NCBI RefSeq assembly: GCF_018736045.1
Contig: NZ_CP076132.1
Span: 1,907,501 to 1,971,500, forward strand
DNA from: Flammeovirga yaeyamensis
Lineage (GTDB): Bacteria; Bacteroidota; Bacteroidia; Cytophagales; Flammeovirgaceae
Direction: 5' to 3'
DNA length: 64,000 nucleotides
Positions within the stretch are counted from its first letter, which is position 1, and each line of letters opens with the position of its first letter. The translations under genes were made by a program, and so were the position numbers. The notes beneath the pieces were generated by a model. The model did not search any database and had not been told where the DNA came from. It saw nothing but the letters and a program-made list of their open reading frames with translations. Positions 1 to 8,594 of the stretch are shown here, in pieces.

Positions 1-1940
1 ATGAAGGAGATTTAAGCAAATTCCTAATTGAAGCTAATTTTGAGAAAAGTGGCATTCCATATATGCTATGGATGAACAATAAAAAGAATAAGAATGAAAA
101 GCCCTATCTATCGTTCAGAACCCTCACTAATGTTTTAAATCAATTTGGAAAAGTAATCGATGCATCAGAAGTACTTTTAGTAAGCGTTGAGAAGGGGATT
201 GTTTTGGGATCAAACAACAACGAATCCGAAATAGGGCAAACGGTATATAAAAAATTGTTTTCTGAAAAGGATATTCAGGAAATGGTACTGATGGTCAATG
301 AAGGTAAGCGAGACTTTTATTGGTTGGATGTATCAAATTCAAAAATCAATTTAGGGAATACAAGATGTTATCTAGCTACTAAAATAGGCAAGAATAAGAA
401 ATATGTAATGCTATTTTCTTTCGATACTAATAAATGGCATTTTAATAAATCGGTAGAAGAACATTCTACAGATGTTTTCCTTACAGGGCTTGATGGTCTA
501 ATGCGTACTAACTCTTATATGTTCAAAAAAAATCCATCTGCGATTTGGTTAAGAATGTCTCAAGAAGGATATAATTTAGATGAGTTGGAAGCGGCTAAAA
601 GCAAAAAATCAATTATTGGTTTTCAAAAAGTTGATCAAAAAATTCTAGATAGTATCAAAAAGTACGATGATTCGATCTTAGAAGCGAAAAGCGTAAACGG
701 TATACATGTTTTGGCTAATGCAGTAGCACTAAAACGACCAGGTCTTGATTGGTATGTGGTGGTAGAGTGGAGTAGGGCTGTGGCTTTTGCAGAATGGGAT
801 AATCTAAGGGTATATATTAATAGTGTTTTAGCCATTGTAGCAGTCTTCTTTTTATTAGGCATTTTATATGGAGGGAAAAGACTTTCGAGTTTAATTTTCG
901 CCTTTAAATCTGCACTCGCAGATTTAGTAAAAAACCCGAAATTATTCATGTCGAATAGTCATAAATATAGACATGTTTCTTCTGACATGATGCAGCAATT
1001 GGAAATCATTAGTGAAGAGATTATCAAATTATACGATCATAATGATAAGCTGCAAAACGATGTGAAGCTAGCGAATATTCATATGAAAAAAATGAATGTA
1101 ACTATTGATAATCAAACTGTTGATCAGAAAAAGCTTCACAGGGAAAAAGAAAATGTGTCGAAAGATTTAAAGGAATATAAGCACAAGTATACTAAGGGGA
1201 TTCATTCATTACAGAATATTCTTCAAACAAGCTTATTTGATGATAACTTAAATGTTGCCAATACATCAGGCCACTTTTTAATATCAAAAAAGAAATCTGA
1301 AATAAGCGGTGATTTTGTGTGGGTTTGTGAAAGAGAAAGCAGAGTATTCTTTGTAGTCGGCGATACTGGTAAAACAGATTTGCAAGGTGCGCTTCTGAGA
1401 ATAGTACTTAGCGATTTATTCACGGAAATAGTGAAGGTGAAAAAAATATCATCACCAGATAGAATATTAGAATACCTTCATAAATTACTTTACGACTTAA
1501 TTATTCGCGGAGAAGAAATATTTGATAAAGAGCTGTGTATGTCGGTTTGTGTATGGGATCGACAAAAACAAATGATAGAGTTTGCAGGAGCCAATCAATC
1601 TTTATTTGTCACTAGAGATGAAAATTATGAGGAATTTATAGGTGATGAAAACGGTGTTGGTGGGATAGGCAATGAATCTCAACTGAAATTCCAAAATCAC
1701 TATATTCCTCTGAATAGAGTAAAAGTATGTTACATCTATTTGTTTACTGATGGAATTATTAATCAAAGAAACGCCGATAATGTAGCTTTCTCTAAAAACA
1801 GATTAAAAGAACTGATTATTGATGTACAAATTGAAGGAATTGATAAACAAGAAGAGTATATCAAAAAGACTTTAGAAGAGTGGAAAGGGGATATGCCGCA
1901 AGAAGATGATTTATCGCTTATGAGTATTAAAGTGATTTAA
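1..1940 (+). CDS. 5'-truncated sensor protein with C-terminal SpoIIE/PP2C phosphatase domain
   Basis: The frame is open from base 3 through the first possible ATG at 63, so the gene very likely starts before the window and its N-terminal membrane segment is missing; 625 residues follow the ATG at 63. Residues about 20-245 resemble an extracytoplasmic dCache-type sensor (LMRTNSYMF, then PGLDWYVVVEW just before the membrane). One transmembrane segment lies near 250-272 and a coiled-coil-like stretch near 330-395. The C-terminal 230 residues match SpoIIE/RsbU-type serine phosphatases: GDFVWV near 415, GDTGKTDLQGALLRI, AGANQSLF, YLFTDGI, and EDDLSLM near the end. It probably dephosphorylates a protein in response to an external signal. 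No anti-sigma or STAS partner is adjacent. Confidence 0.8.
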   Translation, partial: EGDLSKFLIEANFEKSGIPYMLWMNNKKNKNEKPYLSFRTLTNVLNQFGKVIDASEVLLVSVEKGIVLGSNNNESEIGQTVYKKLFSEKDIQEMVLMVNEGKRDFYWLDVSNSKINLGNTRCYLATKIGKNKKYVMLFSFDTNKWHFNKSVEEHSTDVFLTGLDGLMRTNSYMFKKNPSAIWLRMSQEGYNLDELEAAKSKKSIIGFQKVDQKILDSIKKYDDSILEAKSVNGIHVLANAVALKRPGLDWYVVVEWSRAVAFAEWDNLRVYINSVLAIVAVFFLLGILYGGKRLSSLIFAFKSALADLVKNPKLFMSNSHKYRHVSSDMMQQLEIISEEIIKLYDHNDKLQNDVKLANIHMKKMNVTIDNQTVDQKKLHREKENVSKDLKEYKHKYTKGIHSLQNILQTSLFDDNLNVANTSGHFLISKKKSEISGDFVWVCERESRVFFVVGDTGKTDLQGALLRIVLSDLFTEIVKVKKISSPDRILEYLHKLLYDLIIRGEEIFDKELCMSVCVWDRQKQMIEFAGANQSLFVTRDENYEEFIGDENGVGGIGNESQLKFQNHYIPLNRVKVCYIYLFTDGIINQRNADNVAFSKNRLKELIIDVQIEGIDKQEEYIKKTLEEWKGDMPQEDDLSLMSIKVI

Positions 1941-2088
1941 CTTGATTCAAATTTGATGAAATTAGAATAATTCTATAAATTATAGTATTATTTGATAACG
2001 TTCTGACAGTTTATTAAAATTTAATATGAACTGTTTGTGTTAACTATACTCTTTCTGAATAATATACTTCACTAAATTACTGACTGTT

Positions 2089-3930
2089 ATGTTAAATGGA
2101 AGCTTAAGAAGCAGGATATTAACTGCCTTCATTTCCTTTGCCATTCTCTTTGCTTGTATATCTTTTATCACTTATAAATATATAAATAGGAGTGAAAACT
2201 TAGATCAGGTAAAAGCATGGCTTCTAACAATGGAAGTAAGTGTACTTGATCTTATTAAGCAAGATGCTGCGGACTTGTTTAACGATTCTGCAATGCCTTT
2301 TAAGAATAACCAAGAGACAGAAATTTTTTTAGAAAATAGAAAAAATAAAGTAGAACTAGTTTCGGCAAGTATCGATAAATTATTAAGCAACGATAAAGTG
2401 GAAGAATGGAAGATAAATGATAATCTTCTTTTTGTTGATAGCTTAATTGATGAATACAATAGTATATTTTATGAATTGATAAATGCTAAAAGAACGTTAG
2501 GATCGGAATCAACAGGTTTATACAAAGAGTTTCTTGATAACGGAAATCAATTATTAGGATTAAAAGGGAGTGTCAATATTTCATATTATAATCGAATGCA
2601 ACACCTTGCTGTGAAATATTTCTTAGACCCCAAGACGTCCTATGTACTGGAAATCAATAAAATTGCCGGAGAATTAAAGTCTCGTATAGACGGGACACAA
2701 GATAAAGCCTTTGCTCAACAAGTAGACAATTACCTTATTGTTTTTAATGAGATTGTACTGATACAATACCGTATCGGTCAGAATAGAAAAGATGGTTTAA
2801 TCGGTAAATTACATAACAAGTCAGATTATATAGAATCCGAATTTGACTCTCTAAGTACAGATGTTTCTAATCGATTTGTACAGTTAATGTGGAAGATAAA
2901 ATTATCTTATGCACTTGTAAGTTTAATCGCAGTGTTGTTTACGATGGTTGTCGGATATAATACCGCATTAAAAGTATCTACCCCAATTACGGTACTTGAG
3001 GGTAGAACTCGAAAAGTGATTGAAGATGGATATGTGCAAACAGAGAAAAATATCGATTTCAAATCACTTAGAAAGCCAACCAGTGAAGTGGCCTCCTTAG
3101 CCAATTCGTTTCAGGAAATGTATGATATGATTCAAAACCAGTTTAAGGAATTGGAAGCAGGTAATCATCAACTCAAAAAATCTGAAAAGCAATTGATGGA
3201 GAGTAACAAAATGAAAGATCAGTTCTTCTCAATCATATCTCATGATTTAAAAGGTCCTATCAACACTCAAATAGGGTTTTTAAAATTGATGATGGAAAGA
3301 TCAAATGCTTTTACCCCAGAAGAGATCACCATACTTTCTAAGGATATGTATTTTTCTATGAAGAACATCATGGATCTTATGGAGAACTTACTTTCATGGT
3401 CTAGGTCTGCATCAAATTCACTTAAAATTGATAAGAAAGTCAACTCTATCAATAAAGTTCTTAATAAAAACTATGAGCTTTATAGCAGCACAGCCAAAAA
3501 GAAAAATATTCAACTAGAACTATTAGCGGAAGAAAACCTTTTTAGTGTATTCGATTTTAATAGTATAGACTGTGTGGTTAGGAATCTGATTTCTAATGCC
3601 ATGAAGTTTACATCCGATGATGGAACAGGGGTGATTAGAATTGAAGCCTCCAAAGTTAAAGATGAGGTAAAAATCGTTATCTCTGACAATGGGGTAGGTA
3701 TGAGTAAAGAAAATTTGGATAAGCTGATGAACCCAGAAGTACAATACTCAACCAAAGGAACGTCTAAGGAAAAAGGGGTTGGATTAGGAATGCTTCTCGT
3801 TCAAGATTTTGTGATGAGAAACAATGGTAGATTAGTAGTAGAATCTATGGAAGGAAAAGGCACTCAATGCATACTCAGGCTGTCTTTCCAACCTGAGTAT
3901 GTAGAAATGCAAACTCCTGAATTAGCCTAG
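2089..3930 (+). CDS. Membrane sensor histidine kinase
   Basis: A 613-residue sensor kinase. Transmembrane segments near residues 10-30 and 274-293 enclose a roughly 240-residue alpha-helical extracytoplasmic sensor with no family I recognise. After a HAMP-like linker and a short coiled coil comes a HisKA domain with the phospho-acceptor His385 in SIISHDLKGP. The HATPase domain has the N box (NLISNAMKFT, near 498), DNGVGM, and the glycine-rich lid GVGLGMLLV. No response regulator is adjacent, so its partner is unknown. The 3' end overlaps the convergent gene at 3922 by 9 bases. ATG at 2089 puts the first hydrophobic segment directly after a short basic N terminus. Confidence 0.88.
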   Translation: MLNGSLRSRILTAFISFAILFACISFITYKYINRSENLDQVKAWLLTMEVSVLDLIKQDAADLFNDSAMPFKNNQETEIFLENRKNKVELVSASIDKLLSNDKVEEWKINDNLLFVDSLIDEYNSIFYELINAKRTLGSESTGLYKEFLDNGNQLLGLKGSVNISYYNRMQHLAVKYFLDPKTSYVLEINKIAGELKSRIDGTQDKAFAQQVDNYLIVFNEIVLIQYRIGQNRKDGLIGKLHNKSDYIESEFDSLSTDVSNRFVQLMWKIKLSYALVSLIAVLFTMVVGYNTALKVSTPITVLEGRTRKVIEDGYVQTEKNIDFKSLRKPTSEVASLANSFQEMYDMIQNQFKELEAGNHQLKKSEKQLMESNKMKDQFFSIISHDLKGPINTQIGFLKLMMERSNAFTPEEITILSKDMYFSMKNIMDLMENLLSWSRSASNSLKIDKKVNSINKVLNKNYELYSSTAKKKNIQLELLAEENLFSVFDFNSIDCVVRNLISNAMKFTSDDGTGVIRIEASKVKDEVKIVISDNGVGMSKENLDKLMNPEVQYSTKGTSKEKGVGLGMLLVQDFVMRNNGRLVVESMEGKGTQCILRLSFQPEYVEMQTPELA

Positions 3931-4881
3931 AGCAGCTGCTCGTTTTATCCTGTCGTTCATTGCACGACCAAGACCTTCTTCAGGCATCCATTCTCCAAGT
4001 ATGAAGGATGGATTTTTTTTATCTATTAATCGAAGCGTTTTGAAAAGATTTCTAGCCGCCTCATTTAAATCACCTTCTTTAGAAAGGGTAAATTGATTTT
4101 CTTCAGGTACATTATCAAATGAAGAGGATAAAGATAAAGTAACAAAATCTTTGCCTTTGTACTCTTCAATCATCTTTTTTATATCACCCAATAACAATTG
4201 AGCATTAGGAGCATAATGTCTATGTAGCATTCCCGGAGCCTGAGGTTGTGAAGAAGACTGTGCGTTTACTTCCACCTTGCCTATCACTTTTTCAATTTCC
4301 TCCACAGGAATACCTCCTTTTCTGTAAATAGTCGGAATACCATTAGGAAAACCAACGATTGTTGATTCAACGCCAACAAAGCAATCGCCACCATCTAAAA
4401 TATAATCGATTTTTTCGCCTAAACCGTCTTGTACGTGTTGTGCAGAGGTAGGACTGATATATCCAAAAGGATTAGCACTTGGGGCTGCTACCGGAAAATC
4501 TAATTGAGACAATAAATTTAAAGCCAATTGATGTTTTGGTACTCTAACAGCGACAGTATCTAATCCAGAAGTGATTAAATCGTGAATTTTTTCTGAACGT
4601 GGTAAAACCATTGTCAAAGAACCTGGCCAGAAAGCATCTGCTAGTTTTTGAGCAGCTTCAGGTATATCTTTTACGTAGGGAGATAAACGTTCTAGAGAAT
4701 CGCTATGAACAATTAAAGGATCGAAGCTTGGACGAGCTTTTACTTCAAAAATATGCGCTGCAGCTTTTGGATCAAGTGCATTACCAGCTAATCCATAAAC
4801 TGTTTCGGTGGGTAATCCAATTAGCCCACCTTTATCCAATACTTCTTTGGCTTTTGCTATAGATGAATCGATAATCGCCAT
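3922..4881 (-). CDS. sua5: L-threonylcarbamoyladenylate synthase (Sua5/TsaC family)
   Basis: Makes threonylcarbamoyl-AMP from threonine, bicarbonate and ATP, the first step of t6A37 tRNA modification in the cytoplasm. The YrdC domain covers residues 1-190: GLIGLPTETVYGLAG at 19-33, KARP at 48-51 and PSANPFGYISPT at 134-145. The long form (319 residues) has the linker APGMLHRHYAP at 215-225 and a C-terminal Sua5 domain, so this is the Sua5 type rather than short TsaC. It lies 7 bases downstream of the membrane-protein gene at 4889, probably in one operon. Its stop codon lies inside the end of the convergent kinase gene. Confidence 0.93.
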   Translation of the reverse strand: MAIIDSSIAKAKEVLDKGGLIGLPTETVYGLAGNALDPKAAAHIFEVKARPSFDPLIVHSDSLERLSPYVKDIPEAAQKLADAFWPGSLTMVLPRSEKIHDLITSGLDTVAVRVPKHQLALNLLSQLDFPVAAPSANPFGYISPTSAQHVQDGLGEKIDYILDGGDCFVGVESTIVGFPNGIPTIYRKGGIPVEEIEKVIGKVEVNAQSSSQPQAPGMLHRHYAPNAQLLLGDIKKMIEEYKGKDFVTLSLSSSFDNVPEENQFTLSKEGDLNEAARNLFKTLRLIDKKNPSFILGEWMPEEGLGRAMNDRIKRAAALG

Positions 4882-4888
4882 AGTATGA

Positions 4889-5647
4889 TTAATCGTTTAA
4901 GTTATTTTCTTCCTCCGCTTTTTTCTTTTCCATTTCTTCGTCGTAACCAACTAGAATTTCTTGGAATTCGTAACCTGTTAAACGAGTAATGCCTTTCGTT
5001 AAATACCATAAACCAACCACCATAAAAGCCATAGATGGAAGAGCAATGGCAACAAAACTGATGGATTGTAAGTAGGCAATCTCATCGTTAAAATCCTTAG
5101 TGTTGGCAGGACTTACCACAATTGCTTTGGCAATAACATAATTCAAGATCATAGAAACCAAGAAAGAACCTGCTACAATAAACGATGTATTTTTTAATAA
5201 TTTCTTAAAAGCTACTTGGTGATTAGTTTCTTCTAGTTTACTCTCTATTTTATTAATATCCATAATCATATCATTGTAGATAAATTTGTTGACTAATGGA
5301 TATTTGGTAAATGTAGAGAAGAAGATAAGAACAGCAATAACAAAAGGAACCATTGCTTCTTTAATGGCAATATATTCAGGGGGTAAGTTTAATAGTTTCA
5401 CACCACCGGTTAAAGCCACATTTATGATACCAAGAACAGCGATGATGCTGACCTCTTTTCTAACTTTAAAATCATAAATACTGTAACCAATTGGAAAAGC
5501 TAAAGCAATAAGCATTGCATATAAGTCGCCTAAATATTCATCGTCACTTAGTTTTAAAAGTATTAAAACAGGAATAACAATATTAAAAACTAAACTCCAT
5601 AAAGGGTTTTCTTTCTTTTTTACTTTCTGATCTACTTGCATTTGCAT
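4889..5647 (-). CDS. Multi-pass membrane protein, VC0807-like
   Basis: A 252-residue protein with about six hydrophobic segments, near residues 15-32, 40-57, 67-85, 95-112, 152-174 and 190-217. The layout resembles the VC0807/septation-protein-A-like group of integral membrane proteins of unknown function. The C terminus is highly charged (Glu/Lys-rich). It is the first gene of a likely two-gene operon with the Sua5 gene 7 bases downstream; that linkage does not clearly indicate function. No catalytic motif is visible. Confidence 0.6.
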   Translation of the reverse strand: MQMQVDQKVKKKENPLWSLVFNIVIPVLILLKLSDDEYLGDLYAMLIALAFPIGYSIYDFKVRKEVSIIAVLGIINVALTGGVKLLNLPPEYIAIKEAMVPFVIAVLIFFSTFTKYPLVNKFIYNDMIMDINKIESKLEETNHQVAFKKLLKNTSFIVAGSFLVSMILNYVIAKAIVVSPANTKDFNDEIAYLQSISFVAIALPSMAFMVVGLWYLTKGITRLTGYEFQEILVGYDEEMEKKKAEEENNLND

Positions 5648-5794
5648 CTATTGAGGTATGAAGTTTGATACTTCTTTTTAAATTTGAGGAACTAAACTGG
5701 ATAACAACTTCTATTAACTGAATAGAAAAACCAAATAAATGTGCCTCGAAACGCACAAAGATACAGAATATTAAATCCCTTAAAAATACAGGCT

Positions 5795-7489
5795 GTGAAT
5801 AGACGTCAAATTTTTATTCTTTTACTGAATTTTATACTAGTGACTACAGGATTTTCACAATCCTCATTTCCCGAAGAATTTGATTTGGATGGCGACGAAC
5901 GTTTTCCAAGTATTACTTCTGATGGTAAAACATTACTTTTTGCAAGAGAAAAAAAGAAAGGTTTCGATTTTTTCTTATCAAATAAAGTGGATGGAAAATT
6001 TATGCCTCCAACGAAATTGATATTACCTGATAATATGCCTTATCCTACCAGTCCAGTGATTAGTCACGATGGACGTTGGATTTATTTTTCGGCCATTAAT
6101 AAAGGGAATCAAGGCGATATTTATAAAATGAAACGTTGGGGTAGAAGGTTAGGTAAACCTGAAATTTTGCCTTACCAGATCAATTCAAGAGGTTACGAAA
6201 TGTTCCCTTCTCCAACAAAAGATGGAAAAGGACTGTATTTTTGTCGTTTAGAGGATAATTCTGATCCGACAAATTTAAAGTACGCGATTTACTATGCTGC
6301 ACTTGATAATAAAGGAAATGTAATGGATGTCAAGAAATTACCAGAACCAATAAATCTATATTCTGAAAAAGAACCTAAGATCATGCCTGATGGTAAAACC
6401 TTATTTTTCATGTCAAAGATCAGTGAAGAAGGTTTAGAGTATGAAGTCATGTGTTCTATCAAAAATGAAGACGATACTTGGGGTGATCCTTTTCCAATTG
6501 ATGCTTTAAATGCTCAAGATTATGCACACCCTCCTTGTATGGATGGTATAAGTAAAATGGCTTATTTCTCTCACGAAGGAAAATTAAAGGAATTGCATTG
6601 GGGACACATTCTAAAAGAAGAGAAGCAGGATAAAAAAGAAGTAGTCGTTAAAACAAGAAATAACGAGAACGATGAAGATAAGCAGGAGGATAAGGAAGAA
6701 GCTAAAACAGCTTCAAGACCTAGCATTTCCTCATTTTCTGATTTAGGTTTTGAAATTATAGAGTATGAACAAAAGCCTGTGTATAGAGCAATTATCATTG
6801 GAATTAATGATTATAAAGATGATAAGATTGCCAATTTGGATCGACCAGTAGATGATGCACAACAGATTCATGATATATTAACTAAGCATTACACTTTCCC
6901 TAAAGAAAACGTGACTTTTCTAAAGAGTCCAACCAGAGTAGAAATAATAGAAACGTTGGATAATGTGATGGAAGTAGCTAAGGAAAATGATCATATTTTA
7001 ATTTTTTATGCTGGCCACGGACATTGGGACTCAAAACGTAAAGCTGGGTATTGGTTACCATCTGATGCAAAAGCAAAAAGTACGGCCAATTGGGTGAGAA
7101 ATTCTACCATAAAAGAATACATAGCTTCTTATAAAGCAAAACATGTTTTATTAATTTCAGATGCGTGTTTTTCAGGAGGCATTTTTAAAACAAGAGCAGC
7201 ATTTAATGATGCACCTAAAGCCATTAAAAATTTAGAAAAGCTACCTTCTAGAAAAGCCATGACAAGTGGAACATTAAAAGAAGTGCCAGATGAAAGTGTA
7301 TTTGTGAAATACCTACAGAAAAGACTTTTGGATAATACGGAGAAATATATATCCGCACGATCATTGTTCGATAGCTTTAGAGATGCAGTGATGAACAACT
7401 CAGAAAACGTTCCTCAATTCGGTGTCATCAATTCAACTGGAGATGAAGGAGGAGATTTTATTTTTGTGAGAAAGGAAAAGTCAGAATAA
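5795..7489 (+). CDS. Secreted PD40 beta-propeller / caspase-like (C14) fusion protein
   Basis: Residues 1-20 from the GTG at 5795 form a signal peptide (basic NRRQ, then hydrophobic core, cut near GFSQ). An earlier GTG at 5741 would add 18 residues before it and no ATG is available, so 5795 is preferred. Residues about 25-300 hold PD40/TolB-like propeller repeats (DGDERFPSITSDGKTLLFA, SHDGRWIYFSA, MPDGKTLFFMS). After a charged linker near 285-315, residues about 335-560 form a caspase/metacaspase p20-like domain: RAIIIGINDY, YAGHGHW with catalytic His408 and SDACFSGG with Cys458. It is probably an active clan CD cysteine peptidase in the periplasm or on the surface; its substrate is unknown. 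A strong terminator follows. Confidence 0.85.
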   Translation: MNRRQIFILLLNFILVTTGFSQSSFPEEFDLDGDERFPSITSDGKTLLFAREKKKGFDFFLSNKVDGKFMPPTKLILPDNMPYPTSPVISHDGRWIYFSAINKGNQGDIYKMKRWGRRLGKPEILPYQINSRGYEMFPSPTKDGKGLYFCRLEDNSDPTNLKYAIYYAALDNKGNVMDVKKLPEPINLYSEKEPKIMPDGKTLFFMSKISEEGLEYEVMCSIKNEDDTWGDPFPIDALNAQDYAHPPCMDGISKMAYFSHEGKLKELHWGHILKEEKQDKKEVVVKTRNNENDEDKQEDKEEAKTASRPSISSFSDLGFEIIEYEQKPVYRAIIIGINDYKDDKIANLDRPVDDAQQIHDILTKHYTFPKENVTFLKSPTRVEIIETLDNVMEVAKENDHILIFYAGHGHWDSKRKAGYWLPSDAKAKSTANWVRNSTIKEYIASYKAKHVLLISDACFSGGIFKTRAAFNDAPKAIKNLEKLPSRKAMTSGTLKEVPDESVFVKYLQKRLLDNTEKYISARSLFDSFRDAVMNNSENVPQFGVINSTGDEGGDFIFVRKEKSE

Positions 7490-7513
7490 TCTCTGAATTT
7501 ATAAAGAAAAGGA

Positions 7514-7550
7514 AAAGGGTTGAATAGATAATCAAACTATTCAACCCTTT
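7514..7550. terminator. Bidirectional hairpin terminator
   Basis: A perfect 14-base inverted repeat (7514-7527 with 7537-7550) with A residues before and T residues after it. It ends the PD40-caspase unit. Confidence 0.85.
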
Positions 7551-7675
7551 AATTGTTAAGGGAAGATATATATCTTCTTATTTGGTACTACAATAAACAA
7601 AACTATTTCCTCTAAAGCAATAATTATAGTATTATAATATTGATTACTAGGACATTTGTAATGTGTATTGCCATA

Positions 7676-7903
7676 TTAATTTGTAATTTGTTTCATCTTA
7701 TTAAAACCTTTCTCCGCAAAGTTAGGTTCAAACTCTTGATAAGCGAAAATAGCAATAAGGATAATACCCACAATTACAGCCAAGCGAATGACAGCTTTTG
7801 CTACTTTCCAAAATACGATGATGATAGCGATAATGGCGATGAATAATGTAGAAAGTTGTCCTTGACTGAGTCCTACAAAAAAGTCTTGAATTTGATCCAT
7901 CAT
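7676..7903 (-). CDS. Small membrane protein, unknown function
   Basis: A 75-residue protein with two hydrophobic segments, near residues 19-33 (LFIAIIAIIIVFW) and 39-56 (LAVIVGIILIAIFAYQ), and a short polar tail. It stands alone between terminators, with the Rrf2 gene divergent from it. The hydrophobic composition and start context favour this strand over the overlapping plus-strand frame. I do not recognise the family. Confidence 0.55.
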   Translation of the reverse strand: MMDQIQDFFVGLSQGQLSTLFIAIIAIIIVFWKVAKAVIRLAVIVGIILIAIFAYQEFEPNFAEKGFNKMKQITN

Positions 7904-8022
7904 AAAAAAATGAACTTAAGTGTACAGTTAAAAAAGAAAGGTGATAAATTCTTTATATAATTGCAAAGAAATTTAAATTTTATACTTAATAATTTTATAT
8001 ACTAGTCCTATTAACTAAATAG

Positions 8023-8056
8023 AATAGTACTATTTTTATAGATATATTTAAATTTG
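8023..8056 (+). promoter_or_regulatory. Promoter and candidate operator of the Rrf2 gene
   Basis: TAAATTTG at 8049-8056 matches the Bacteroidota -7 element TAnnTTTG. A perfect 12-base palindrome, AATAGTACTATT (8023-8034), lies just upstream, where a regulator could block or assist RNA polymerase. The Rrf2 product of the gene may bind it; that is inference. Confidence 0.5.
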
Positions 8057-8095
8057 TATCTTGTTAGCACAACGAACATAAATTATAGACTTAAT

Positions 8096-8521
8096 ATGTT
8101 ATCCAAAAAGACAAAATATGCATTAAAAGCATTGAGGTTTTTGGCTTCTAAATATGGCGATGGTCCAGTACTTATTTCTGATATTGCTAAAAAGGAAAAT
8201 ATATCTCAGAAATTCTTAGAGAGTATTCTTTTAGAGTTAAGAAAAGGTAGAATCCTAAGCAGTAAGAAAGGAAAAGGTGGGGGATATTATCTTATTAAGG
8301 ATCCTCAAGAAGTGACTCTTTGCGATATTCATCGTATGATTGAAGGCCCTATTGCACCATTGCCTTGTGTAAGCCTTAATTATTACGAACCTTGTGAGGA
8401 TTGCGAAGATGAAGTCAATTGCACCCTAAAAGCAGTTATGCTTGATGTTCGAGATGCACAGCTCGAAATATTAAAGAAAAAAACCATTCTAGACTTACTT
8501 CCAGAAAACTATATAGTTTAA
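8096..8521 (+). CDS. Rrf2-family transcriptional regulator with Fe-S-type cysteines
   Basis: A 141-residue Rrf2/IscR-type regulator. The N-terminal winged helix (MLSKKTKYALKALRFLA, then SDIAKKENISQKFLESIL) and the wing GKGGGYYL at 60-66 are typical. Cys91, Cys100, Cys103 and Cys109 fit the cysteine cluster of Fe-S or redox sensing members. ATG at 8096 is chosen because a TTG at 8054 lies inside the -7 promoter box. The gene is single, followed by a strong terminator, and may control itself through the upstream palindrome. Its target regulon is not shown by the context. Confidence 0.88.
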   Translation: MLSKKTKYALKALRFLASKYGDGPVLISDIAKKENISQKFLESILLELRKGRILSSKKGKGGGYYLIKDPQEVTLCDIHRMIEGPIAPLPCVSLNYYEPCEDCEDEVNCTLKAVMLDVRDAQLEILKKKTILDLLPENYIV

Positions 8522-8535
8522 TGGTATTGTATAAA

Positions 8536-8580
8536 AAAGAGGTGACCTAATCTGAATGATTAGGTCACCTCTTTGCTTTT
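8536..8580. terminator. Strong hairpin terminator between convergent genes
   Basis: A 17-base perfect stem (8536-8552 with 8558-8574) and 5-base loop, with an A-run before and T-rich sequence after. It can serve both the Rrf2 gene and the convergent M48 gene. Confidence 0.88.
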
Positions 8581-8594
8581 AATATATATGTGAT

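Noticed and set aside
7640-7846. Plus-strand frame opposite the 75-residue membrane protein
   Set aside because: Low-complexity antisense product; the minus-strand frame has coherent membrane helices and a proper start.
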